DNA of 20,654 nt from Clostridium sp. CAG:557 (lineage in GTDB: Bacteria; Bacillota; Clostridia; Oscillospirales; Acutalibacteraceae), in NCBI GenBank assembly GCA_000435275.1, contig FR883885.1, forward strand, positions 1 to 20,654, read 5' to 3'. The first letter of the stretch is position 1. The number at the start of each line of letters is the position of its first letter. A program made the translations under genes and the position numbers. This document shows positions 1 to 6,759 of this stretch, one piece after another. The notes under the pieces are model-generated. The model ran no database searches. It was not told the DNA's origin and worked only from the letters and a program-made list of their open reading frames with translations.

Positions 1-31
1 GAAAAAGAGGTTTACAGCGGTAATTGCTATG
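1..31 (+). CDS. ssb: ssb-like gene, 5' exon (partial, cut by window start)
   Basis: These 31 bases are the coding flank upstream of the group II intron. Read from base 1 in frame they give EKEVYSGNCY plus one leftover base. Joined to 2739 they continue as VNTVIFRGRIYDEF without a stop, and the combined length of 363 bases is a whole number of codons including the stop. The gene start lies left of the window. The alternative, that the ATG at 29-31 is the start codon, would need the intron to end at 2737, which breaks the usual AY 3' end; I prefer the in-frame reading. Confidence 0.6.
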
Positions 32-761
32 GTGCGACACGTTCCTAATTGAAAAGATTAGGCACTAAATCGAAATTTAGAAAAAGAGAAGAAAATTTAG
101 GAGAACTGATAATCCGACAAGTGGAATGAGGGAGTAACGCCCCGAAACGCTTGCACTGATACTCCGATATACAACTACCCGTGCAATAGAGAAGTTGTAT
201 AAAGCTTGGTGAAGTCGGCTGAGAGTATACCCAAACAGGGTAAGCTGTGGAAATGCAAACTAGAGGAAGTCAAGTGTGTGATAGGCCGGGTGTCGGATAT
301 ATATGGTGAGAATGTCTGAGAAGACTGACGAACTTCTGAATGTAAGAGTCTAAAAGTTTAATGTACAGAAATGTATATCTCGTTAAGCGAGGTCAAAGTG
401 GTTGAGTAAAAATTGTAACTATGAAAAACCATAACGTGTTAAAGGCACGCTCAAGTTGACAGGTTCAAAGGAAGCACCTAAGTATAGCCAATGATAGGAT
501 TATCGGAACGTGGAAAGGTCGGAACAGTTAAAAACCCATTGCAGAGGACTGTTACTAAGGAAACGGCTCCAATTGAACAAAGCAAGCCAGGGGAACTTAG
601 TTTAATTCGACTGAAAGTAGTGGAACAGTACCAGGGAAACTATGGATAACATAGTAGAGGGATAGCCACAAGCCAGTATTACAAACATGAGAATATATAC
701 ACTAATTCATAAAGTCGAGTAAGACAATAGAATTTATCACCCAAACGGAGGTGGTGTATAT

Positions 762-2611
762 ATGAAAACTAAAAATCACAAAGCAACCATAACTCAATAC
801 TATGACATGCAACAAACCCAAGACGAACTATACGAAATGAGCTTAAAAGGACAAGTATTTACCTAATTAATGGACAAAACACGAAGTCCCGAAAGCATAA
901 AGCTAGCGTATAGAGCAATCAAGAAGAACAGTGGCAGCCATACATTTAGGACGGATAAGAAAAACATAGAATACTTAGCTCAAATGAGTGAAGAAGAATA
1001 TGTGAAATTTATCCAAAGCCTTATGAACAATTATTATCCCAAAAAGGTAAAGCGAGTTGAAACCCCAGAACCTGATGGAAAGACAAGACCGCTTGGAATA
1101 CCGTGTATACAAGATATAGGATCATTCAGCAATGTATATTGCAGATACTCGAACCGATATGTGAGGCAAAATTTTGCGAGGAATCGTACGGATTCAGACC
1201 AAATAGAAGTGCAGAAAATGCGATAGCAGAGGTAGAAAGATTGGTGCAAAGGTCACAGATGCAATACGTGGTAGACTTTGATATCAAAGGATTCTTTGAT
1301 AATGTCAATCACCGAAAACTTATGCGACATGGAATACGAGACACAAAGTTGCATCAAATCATAAAACAAATGTTAAAAGCACCAATACAAATGCCCGACA
1401 AATCAATTGTCCACCCGAGTAAGGGAACGCCACAAGGCGGAATACTATCACCACTACTTGCAAACGTTGTACTGAATGAGTTGGACTGGTGGATATCTTC
1501 ACAATGGCAGAACCAATGGCAAAATATGAAGAACCCATCGAAACGGCAATACAGTAAAAGAAACGGACATAGAAATTTGGGCAACGAATACAAGGCACTT
1601 CGAAAAACTAAGCTCAAAGAAATGTATATAGTGCGTTATGCTGACGACTTCAAGATATTTTGTAGAACAAGACAAGACGCCATCAAGATAAAAATGGCGG
1701 TAAAGGGTTGGCGAAGTAAATTGCAGGTATCGGAAGAAAAAACAAGTATAACAAACTTAAAACGAAACTACAGTGAGTTTTTAGGGTTCAAGTTAAAAAT
1801 GCAAACGAAAGGCAAAAAGCAAGTAATAAATGCCCAAATGAGCAATAAAGCCGTGAGATTGGCAAAATCTAAGCTTAAAGGCCAAATAAAGTTAATACAG
1901 AAGCCCAAAGACAAAGCAGAGCTCTACAAAAGGGTCAATGTATACAACTCAATGGTCATGGGAATCCACAATTACTACGGAATAGCAAACAATGTCTGCA
2001 TAAACCTAAGAAGCATACAGAGGAATGTGAGCACAGTCATAAAAAAACAGACTCACAACTGCAAAACAAGGCGAAATCAAGAATAGTTATTTAACAAAAA
2101 GATATGGTAAATCGAAGCAAGTAAGTGGACATCGGAAATACCGATTATGCCCATAGGATACTGCAAAAGTAGAAATCCAATGCACAAAAAATCAAGTATA
2201 AACCAATACACACCAGAGGGCAAAAAGGAATTGTACGAAGAGCCGAACGGAGTGCTTGAGGAAACACTACATTATATAATGCGAAACCCTGTAAAGGGCC
2301 GGTCGATCGAATATAATGATAACCGAATTTCTCTTTACATGGGTCAACAAGGCAAGTGTGCAATCACGAACGAAGTGCTTGAAATAGGTAAAATGCACTG
2401 TCATCACATAAAATCCATACACATGGGCGGAACTGATGAATACAAAAACCTGATATTCATCACGGATACAATGCACAAGCTAATTCACGCAACAGACGAA
2501 AATACCGTATCAAAACATCTGGAGATAACGCCTCTAAACGAAAAGCAGTTAAAGGAACTAAACAAACTGCAAGCTCAAGCAGGCAGCAAGCAAATTGAAC
2601 AAAAAATGTGA
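762..2611 (+). pseudogene. ltrA: Group II intron-encoded protein (reverse transcriptase-maturase-HNH endonuclease), decayed
   Basis: The start at 762 has a GGAGGTG ribosome binding site just upstream. The first 34 residues are followed by a TAA at 864-866, where a sense codon is expected, and the same frame continues from 867. The RT domain follows: GKTRPLGIP near 1078-1104, the SYGFRPNRS region, PQGGILSPLLANVVLNELD, and the catalytic YADD at 1637-1648. Then come a maturase domain with LTKRYGKSKQ and a C-terminal HNH nuclease with the H-C-H-H cluster at 2396-2407. Besides the nonsense codon there are three frameshifts: a two-base gain in GATATAGG (1113-1120), a one-base gain in the A-run at about 2041-2047, and a one-base loss at about 2150. 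The reading frame is therefore in four pieces. The family normally supplies reverse transcription, splicing help and target-site cleavage; this copy cannot make a full-length protein. Confidence 0.9.
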
Positions 2612-2652
2612 TTTTAAGTTAATGTATATATTCAAAAAGAAGTGATATTGGT

Positions 2653-2690
2653 GGAACGCCGTGTGCGGTGAAAGTCGCACGCACGGTGCG
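2653..2690 (+). ncRNA. Group II intron domain V
   Basis: This is the catalytic hairpin of the intron. Complementary arms GCCGTGTGCG and CGCACGCACGGTGC close over a GTGAAAG-type tip. The triad at the base of the stem reads CGC (2657-2659), where the commonest form is AGC; CGC is known from some active bacterial introns. Domain VI follows at about 2699-2738, with the AATCC/GGATT stem (2702-2706 with 2722-2726). The RNA core looks intact although the protein is broken. Confidence 0.82.
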
Positions 2691-2738
2691 GAGCGGGGAA
2701 AAATCCGGAGATTATCTCAAAGGATTACCTATCGCTAT

Positions 2739-3070
2739 TAAACACTGTGATTTTCAGAGGTAGAATTTACGATGAATTTAAAAAAGTTGGCCAAAATGGA
2801 ATAAGGTTTTCACTGCAATTAAGTAACGGAAAAGACCCAAAAACCGGTGAATGGAACAAGCCCACTTTTGCCGACTGCACTGCATTTGGTGCAGTTGCAA
2901 AGCGTATTTTAAAAGAGTACAAGTCCAAAGATGAAATTTGGTTAGTTGCAAAATATTACTCAAAACAGCAAGACGGTAAGTATTACAAAGGTTTTATTGT
3001 CTATGAAATTATCACTGAAAAAGAAAATCAGCAAGCTAATGAGTCTGTATTTGATGATTTGCCGTTTTAG
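2739..3070 (+). CDS. ssb: Single-stranded DNA-binding protein, 3' exon
   Basis: An OB-fold single-stranded DNA-binding protein that would coat ssDNA during replication of the element. The exon carries the beginning of the OB fold (NTVIFRGRIYDEF), a middle part DCTAFGAVAKRILKEY, and the acidic SSB tail ending DDLPF, which recruits partner proteins. At about 120 residues it is shorter than chromosomal SSB because the low-complexity linker is nearly missing; short versions like this are common on mobile elements. The true reading starts in the exon before the intron. A GTG at 2747 is the only early start available without splicing and would give 107 residues without a recognisable ribosome binding site of its own. 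The replication protein starts 15 bases downstream. Confidence 0.85.
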
Positions 3071-3085
3071 TGGGAGGAACTTTTG

Positions 3086-3835
3086 ATGCAAAGAGATTTT
3101 AAAGGTATTTGGATACCAAAAGAAATTTGTTGTCAGAACGATTTGAATATCACTGAAGAAATAGTGTTGTCGGTAGTGAGCACACTTTCAGAGCAGGATG
3201 ATGGTTGTTTTGCAAACAATGAATATTTTGCACAACTTTTAAATCTGAGCAAAGGGCGAGTTTCAAAGATAATAAATCTATTGGTTAAAAAAGGTTACTT
3301 GGAAACGAATTTTTCTTACTACTCAGAGATAAGAAAAGTCGAAAAAAGAAAAATAAAAATTTGTATGGAAGGTGGTCAAAAAGAACCACAAAACACCAGT
3401 TTTGAAGTCGTAAATAACCAGGGGTATAGTCAAGAACAACCATACCTCCTAGTCGAAAACAGCCAAGATATAAAATATAAAAAAGATTATAACAATATAT
3501 CTTCGTCGCAGATTTTTGAAAAGTCCAAAATCAACGACGAAAGGGTTAAGAAAAAGAAAGTTTTTGAAACCGATAGTGACCCATATTTGCTGGCGAAATT
3601 CTTGGAAAAATGTATCACAGAAAATAATTCAAAATTTCCGCAAAATGAATCTCAACGCCAGCGATGGGCAAAAGACTTTGACTTGATGATTCGCAGAGAC
3701 AAAATTGACGCTGATGACATTGCTGAAGTCATCGACTGGTGCCAGAATGATAGCTTTTGGCGCAGCAATATCTTATCTGGCAAGAAACTTAGAGAAAGGT
3801 ATCAACAACTTAAAATGCGAATGGAAAGTCGGTGA
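3086..3835 (+). CDS. Helix-turn-helix replication protein (phage/plasmid replisome-organiser type)
   Basis: Predicted 249 residues. The ribosome binding site GGGAGG at 3072-3077 favours the ATG at 3086 over the TTG at 3083. The N-terminal 75 or so residues look like a winged helix-turn-helix (EIVLSVVSTLSEQ, then NNEYFAQLLNLSKGRVSKII, then a KKGYLE wing), as in RepA/DnaD-type initiators. A low-complexity, lysine- and asparagine-rich linker follows. The C-terminal part (QRWAKDFDLMIRRD to WRSNILSGKKLRERYQQLKM) resembles the tail of phage replisome organisers that bind ssDNA or load helicase. It sits between ssb and a broken dnaB, which supports a replication role. The frame is intact, unlike its neighbours. 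The exact family and origin site cannot be told from sequence alone. Confidence 0.7.
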   Translation: MQRDFKGIWIPKEICCQNDLNITEEIVLSVVSTLSEQDDGCFANNEYFAQLLNLSKGRVSKIINLLVKKGYLETNFSYYSEIRKVEKRKIKICMEGGQKEPQNTSFEVVNNQGYSQEQPYLLVENSQDIKYKKDYNNISSSQIFEKSKINDERVKKKKVFETDSDPYLLAKFLEKCITENNSKFPQNESQRQRWAKDFDLMIRRDKIDADDIAEVIDWCQNDSFWRSNILSGKKLRERYQQLKMRMESR

Positions 3836-3842
3836 AAGATGT

Positions 3843-4415
3843 ATGTGCTTTAATAGCGAAATAACACAGGTTGCGGAACAATTGGTAATCGGAACAATAA
3901 TACTAGAGGAAAAGTCCTTAAGTTTAATGATTGACATCTTAAAGGCTGAGGATTTTTATTTTACAGATTAAAAAAGCTGTTACGAGTCAATTTTAGAACT
4001 ATCAAGAAATGGCCAGCCAATTGACTTTGTGACAGTTTTGAATCAAGTCACTGCTAATGGTAGCTATAGTCGAGCCGAAATGAAAAAATTATTGCTTCAA
4101 TGTGCAGAAGATAACTCCCTCTATCAGTAATGTGGAGCATTATGCAGAAATTGTGTCTAATTCGCATAAGGCTCGAAAACTCCAAGAAATTGGCAAAACT
4201 AGCCTTTGACGAAATAACTGCAGAAAACGCAAATGAAGTTGCTGACGAGGCTATGGGTGAGATTTATGAATTACTTTTAGAAAGGCACAGAAAGCAACTT
4301 CAAAGTATAAGATAATGTTGGATATCAGGTTTTAGAGAGCTGTAAAAGCACTGACAAAGATTTAGAAAATCGTTCTTATACTGGATTTCCCAAACTTGAT
4401 GAAATTTTAAAAGGA
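3843..4415 (+). pseudogene. dnaB: Replicative DNA helicase DnaB, N-terminal remnant
   Basis: Pieces in order match the DnaB N-terminal domain: EQLVIGTIILEEKSLSLMIDILKAEDFYFTD, then SCYESILELSRNGQPIDFVTVL, then PSISNVEHYAEIVSNSHKARKL, then TGFPKLDEILKGM, which is the entrance to the RecA-like ATPase domain. The Walker A motif and everything after it are missing. Damage seen: an in-frame TAA at 3969-3971, a frameshift near 4118-4122, another near 4195-4200, and a third near 4311-4314. The start at 3843 lies just after the upstream replication gene. This cannot give a working helicase. The last dnaB codons run straight into antitoxin sequence in the same frame. Confidence 0.82.
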
Positions 4416-4610
4416 ATGTCGGCAGCAGAAGCAGTTAAAATATTTTTTAGCCAGGTAGTTTTAAACGGTAGATTGCTTTTTGAAGTTAAATTTCCAAAAT
4501 ATAATTTTGAGACTGAACAAGCGATGAAGGAGGCACTGAAAATTAGCCCAAAAGGCAAAGGTTATAACGACATTGATAAACTTTTTGAGGAGCTTGATAA
4601 GGAATGTTAG
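4416..4610 (+). pseudogene. RelB/DinJ-family antitoxin, N-terminally truncated
   Basis: The 64 residues MSAAEAVKIFFSQ to YNDIDKLFEELDKEC match the second half of RelB/DinJ antitoxins: the SAAEAVKIF helix of the ribbon-helix-helix domain, the LFEVKFPKYN strand, and the C-terminal LFEELDKE helix that wraps the toxin. The first 20-25 residues of the usual DNA-binding strand are gone and the frame is continuous with the dnaB remnant upstream, so a deletion probably joined the two genes. The stop at 4608-4610 overlaps the ATG of the toxin remnant (4604), the usual layout of this operon type. An internal ATG at 4416 could still make a short peptide, but no good ribosome binding site is seen. Confidence 0.72.
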
Positions 4611-4874
4611 AAGTAAAATTGACTTCAAGGTTAAAAAAGACTATAAATTACTCAAAAAGCGAAGAAAGACCTTGAGTTACTCAGAGAAGTAGTGAAAAAA
4701 ATAGCAATGTAGGAACCTTTAGAAGAAAAATATCGAGACCATGAGTTAGTTGGTAAGTATAAAAGTTTTAGAAAATGCCACGTACAACCAGATTGGTTGC
4801 TTGTTTATCTTTTGAAAGAAGAAAAATTGACGTTAATATTAGCAAGGACTGGAAGCTATTCAGATTTATTTTAA
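4604..4874 (+). pseudogene. YafQ-type mRNA interferase toxin, decayed
   Basis: Reading across breaks gives MLEVKLTSRF-KKDYKLLKKR-DLELLREVVKKIAM, then EPLEEKYRDHELVGKYKSF, RKCHVQPDWLLVYLLK and LARTGSYSDLF, the full course of a YafQ/RelE-like toxin including the H-W-L-Y and RTGSHSDLF-type C-terminus. Three lesions are visible: a one-base loss near 4629-4634, a one-base loss near 4665-4672, and a TAG at about 4711-4713. The length of 271 bases equals 273 minus the two losses. In the family this protein cleaves mRNA on the ribosome until neutralised by the overlapping antitoxin gene. Here both partners are broken, so loss of the toxin was tolerated or selected together with loss of the antitoxin. 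Confidence 0.8.
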
Positions 4875-4882
4875 AAATGATT

Positions 4883-4905
4883 AAAAAGCTGTATATAGCT
4901 TTTTT
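4883..4905 (+). terminator. Rho-independent terminator after the toxin remnant
   Basis: An eight-pair stem AAAAAGCT (4883-4890) with AGCTTTTT (4897-4904), six-base loop, continuing into a T run. It lies 9 bases after the toxin stop codon and fits as the end of the old replication/toxin transcript. The stem is AT-rich and of modest strength. Confidence 0.6.
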
Positions 4906-5196
4906 GTTTGACTGGAGTAAAATTTTATGAAATTATTAAGTTTTCGAAAAAGAAATATAAAAGAAAAAACGTAGATGATGTTCTCTTGAGCGCAATTTTA
5001 AACCAAAGATGTCTATCAGCTGTGAGCAAGCGCTAAATATTCTAGCGGTAACGAGGTGTGTGATCTCGCTCTAAAAGGAAGAGGAATTTTTATTTTTAAA
5101 AACTAATGTAATGATGTATTTTATAAACATAAAAGATGATAAATTGGTATATTTGAAGTGAATTTTTTCATAATATATCTTGTAGAAAACATTCTT
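4906..5196. other. Intergenic region without a recognisable gene
   Basis: About 290 bases. The only start with any spacing to a GGAG is the ATG at about 4927, which stops after some 15 codons. Broken frames around 4975-5100 give short peptide-like stretches that I cannot assign to a family. It may be further debris of the mobile element; nothing else is supported. Confidence 0.45.
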
Positions 5197-5496
5197 TCAA
5201 CTGATATATTCCATTTCAGAAACTAAATCGCTTATTATTTCTAAAGAAACATCAGGTTTTATTGAATTTTCGTAAAGGAATTTGATTATATTTCTGACGT
5301 AATTTTCTGATTCCGAAATGCCATCAAAAAAGGCTTCTTCTGGGTTATTAATGCCATTTTTTAAAATAATTTCTATGCCAAAATAAGTTAAGTTATCCGA
5401 AATCGTCTTTACTAAATTGTAGTATACATTTTTTTTACTCTGAATATCAGCGATTTCAGAATATTCTTTTTTGTAAATATTAGTAATGCACGTCAT
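5197..5496 (-). CDS. Small hypothetical protein (99 residues)
   Basis: I do not recognise a family. The start at 5496 is supported by a strong GGGAGGT ribosome binding site 8 bases upstream and by a promoter region ending about 20-25 bases further up. The protein is acidic, without signal peptide or membrane segment, and looks mostly helical: MTCITNIYKKEYSEIADIQS, then a middle with NNPEEAFFDGISESENYVRN, then a C-terminus SLEIISDLVSEMEYIS. It stands alone on the minus strand between the decayed element and a divergent tRNA gene. It could be cargo of the element or a small regulator; no function is claimed. Confidence 0.6.
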   Translation of the reverse strand: MTCITNIYKKEYSEIADIQSKKNVYYNLVKTISDNLTYFGIEIILKNGINNPEEAFFDGISESENYVRNIIKFLYENSIKPDVSLEIISDLVSEMEYIS

Positions 5497-5516
5497 TTTA
5501 AATGACCTCCCTTAAA

Positions 5517-5586
5517 ATTATAATATAATGTGAAAATTTTCGACATTTTTATTATAATAATAATGTGAAAAAATTTCAACATTTTT
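5517..5586 (-). promoter_or_regulatory. Tandemly repeated promoter region of the 99-residue gene
   Basis: Two imperfect copies (5517-5550 and 5551-5586, 34 and 36 bases) lie head to tail. Read on the minus strand, the distal copy has TTGAAA, 17 bases, TATAAT; the proximal copy has TCGAAA in the -35 position and also ends in TATAAT. Each contains TTTTCACATTAT-type sequence between the boxes. A duplicated promoter or a duplicated operator are both possible. Confidence 0.6.
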
Positions 5587-5611
5587 CGATAAAAATATAT
5601 TTTTTTTTCTG

Positions 5612-5640
5612 TTGACAAATATTTTTTTATATGATATCTT
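5612..5640 (+). promoter_or_regulatory. Promoter of tRNA-Ser(UGA)
   Basis: TTGACA at 5612-5617, a 17-base spacer, and TATCTT at 5635-5640, followed 25 bases later by the mature tRNA 5' end. The -35 is consensus and the -10 is weaker. Confidence 0.6.
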
Positions 5641-5664
5641 ATATTTAATAAAAAGGGATGCTCT

Positions 5665-5753
5665 GGAGGGGTGTCCGAGTGGTTTAAGGAGCTAGTCTTG
5701 AAAACTAGTGATTCCGAAAGGAACCAAGGGTTCGAATCCCTTCCCCTCCGCCA
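5665..5753 (+). tRNA. tRNA-Ser(UGA)
   Basis: The acceptor stem GGAGGGG (5665-5671) pairs with CCCCTCC (5743-5749); discriminator G at 5750; encoded CCA at 5751-5753. The anticodon arm CTAGT/ACTAG carries loop CTTGAAA with anticodon TGA. A long variable arm and the T-loop TTCGAAT are present, as expected for a type II serine tRNA. It reads UCN codons. A Nudix gene follows 37 bases later. Confidence 0.96.
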
Positions 5754-5790
5754 ATGTTGTTGTTTTTTAATAATTTTGGAGGTCGACCAA

Positions 5791-6270
5791 ATGGAGTTGT
5801 GGGACTTATACACAAGGGATAAACAGTTGGCTGGAAGAGATCATATTCGAGGGAAACAAATTTCAGACGGCTATTACCATTTGGTTGTTAATGTATGGAT
5901 TCGCAACAACAAAGAGGAATATTTGATTTCACAGCGTAATTTCAATCGACCTACATTTCCGCTTCAGTGGGAATGCGTTGGAGGCTCGGTTTTGAAGGGA
6001 GAAGATAGTTTAACTGGCGCTTTGAGAGAAGTTAAAGAAGAAATTGGAGTAGAATTATCCTCTAATTCGAGAAGTTTATTATTTTCTGAAGTAAGAGAAC
6101 ACTCCCATGACATTAGAGATATATGGCTTTTTGAGTATAACGGGTCAGTTTCACTTGAAAAAGCTACAACTGATGAAGTTGCACAGGTTAAGTGGATGAA
6201 CAAAGAGCAAATCAAAAAGTTGTTTGAGGAAGGCAAGCTGGTTAACACTTTAAAATATTTTTTTTTCTGA
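5791..6270 (+). CDS. Nudix hydrolase
   Basis: Predicted 159 residues. The Nudix box is complete at residues 65-87: G, five residues, E71, seven residues, R79-E80-V-K-E83-E84-I-G-V; these glutamates bind the metal that drives hydrolysis of a nucleoside diphosphate linked to X. The start at 5791 follows a GGAGGT site; the longer open frame that begins inside the tRNA gene is not real. The N-terminal MELWDLYTRDKQLAGRDHIRG and GYYHLVVNVWIRN resemble the YfcD/Idi-like Nudix branch, so a house-cleaning phosphohydrolase or an isopentenyl-type activity are both possible; the substrate cannot be told. It lies between two tRNA-Ser genes and may be read through from the first promoter. The C-terminus ends in a run of phenylalanines coded by a T tract. 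Confidence 0.88.
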   Translation: MELWDLYTRDKQLAGRDHIRGKQISDGYYHLVVNVWIRNNKEEYLISQRNFNRPTFPLQWECVGGSVLKGEDSLTGALREVKEEIGVELSSNSRSLLFSEVREHSHDIRDIWLFEYNGSVSLEKATTDEVAQVKWMNKEQIKKLFEEGKLVNTLKYFFF

Positions 6271-6361
6271 AGCTTACAGATTTTAATTATTTTTAAACGA
6301 ATTGACATTTTTTGATGATTTGTTTTTTTGATAAATGATTTTTTAAGTTTAATTTTTATTT

Positions 6362-6451
6362 GGAGGAATACCCAAGTGGTGAAGGGGCTCCCCTGCTAAG
6401 GGAGTAGGTCGGGTAACCGGCGCGAGGGTTCAAATCCCTCTTCCTCCGCCA
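6362..6451 (+). tRNA. tRNA-Ser(GCU)
   Basis: The acceptor GGAGGAA (6362-6368) pairs with TTCCTCC (6441-6447); discriminator G, CCA encoded at 6449-6451. The anticodon arm CTCCC/GGGAG holds loop CTGCTAA with anticodon GCT; long variable arm GTAGGTCGGGTAACCGGCGC; T-loop TTCAAAT. It reads AGY serine codons. A TTGACA occurs at 6302-6307, but no convincing -10 box lies at the right distance, so its promoter is uncertain. Confidence 0.96.
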
Positions 6452-6704
6452 ATAAAATCTATTTCGCGTTCGTATTTTTTGATGTGAATTTTTTAATTTT
6501 TCTGTTTATTATGAAATTTCGTACAGCATATGGCAAATAAAGCCGATAAAGGGCAGATGAAATTCTTTTTATGCGCACATGGCATTAATTTTTGAGAGCA
6601 TTATATCTGCAATGGGTAATAAAAAGGTTATAATTGTATTAATATCATCTAGATTTAATTGCGCTTGTTTTTATAAAATATTTGTCTAAGCTTTTGTATT
6701 TATA
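6452..6704. other. Intergenic region after tRNA-Ser(GCU)
   Basis: About 250 AT-rich bases with no open frame of note, no repeat and no clear promoter. It ends at the hairpin shared with the convergent ABC permease gene. Confidence 0.5.
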
Positions 6705-6740
6705 AAAAAGAGACTGGTACTTTTATGCCAGTCTCTTTTT
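6705..6740 (-). terminator. Rho-independent terminator, bidirectional
   Basis: A 13-pair stem AAAAAGAGACTGG (6705-6717) with CCAGTCTCTTTTT (6728-6740), ten-base loop. Flanking A and T runs give a U tract on either strand, so it can end the ABC transporter transcript on the minus strand, 20 bases after its stop, and the tRNA/Nudix transcript on the plus strand. Confidence 0.88.
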
Positions 6741-6759
6741 ATTTCAAGGAATTTATTCT

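Larger units (their letters stand above)
32..2738 (+). mobile_element. Group II intron inserted in an ssb-type gene
   Basis: A retroelement ribozyme of 2707 bases. It opens with the group II 5' consensus GTGCGAC at 32-38, has a multi-domain RNA region of about 720 bases, an open frame in the domain IV position (762-2611), a clear domain V at 2653-2690 and a domain VI that leads to a 3' end CTAT with the expected AT at 2737-2738. A candidate branch-point A is at 2731, seven bases before the end. Removing 32-2738 fuses the flanks in frame. Two stretches, 483-488 and 650-655, can pair with 26-31 with one G-U pair and are rival EBS1 candidates; I cannot choose between them. The encoded maturase is inactivated, so splicing would need a maturase supplied by another copy, or the host gene is silenced. 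Confidence 0.92.

Noticed and set aside
2079..2150. Stop at 2084-2086 as the natural end of the RT protein, with a separate HNH gene downstream
   Set aside because: Reading the neighbouring frame across 2047-2150 restores the maturase stretch IKNSYLTKRYGKSKQ and joins HNH to the RT, so this is one broken gene.
4927..5100. Possible small gene after the toxin remnant
   Set aside because: Frames are 15-40 codons, broken, and match nothing I recognise.
5665..5753. tRNA-Ser(UGA) as the attachment site of the decayed element
   Set aside because: The element lies on the 5' side of the tRNA gene, integrases usually use the 3' end, and I found no second copy of the tRNA 3' end and no integrase gene.
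5671..5790. Upstream extension of the Nudix frame into the tRNA-Ser gene
   Set aside because: These codons are the tRNA itself; the ATG at 5791 has its own GGAGGT site and matches the Nudix domain start.
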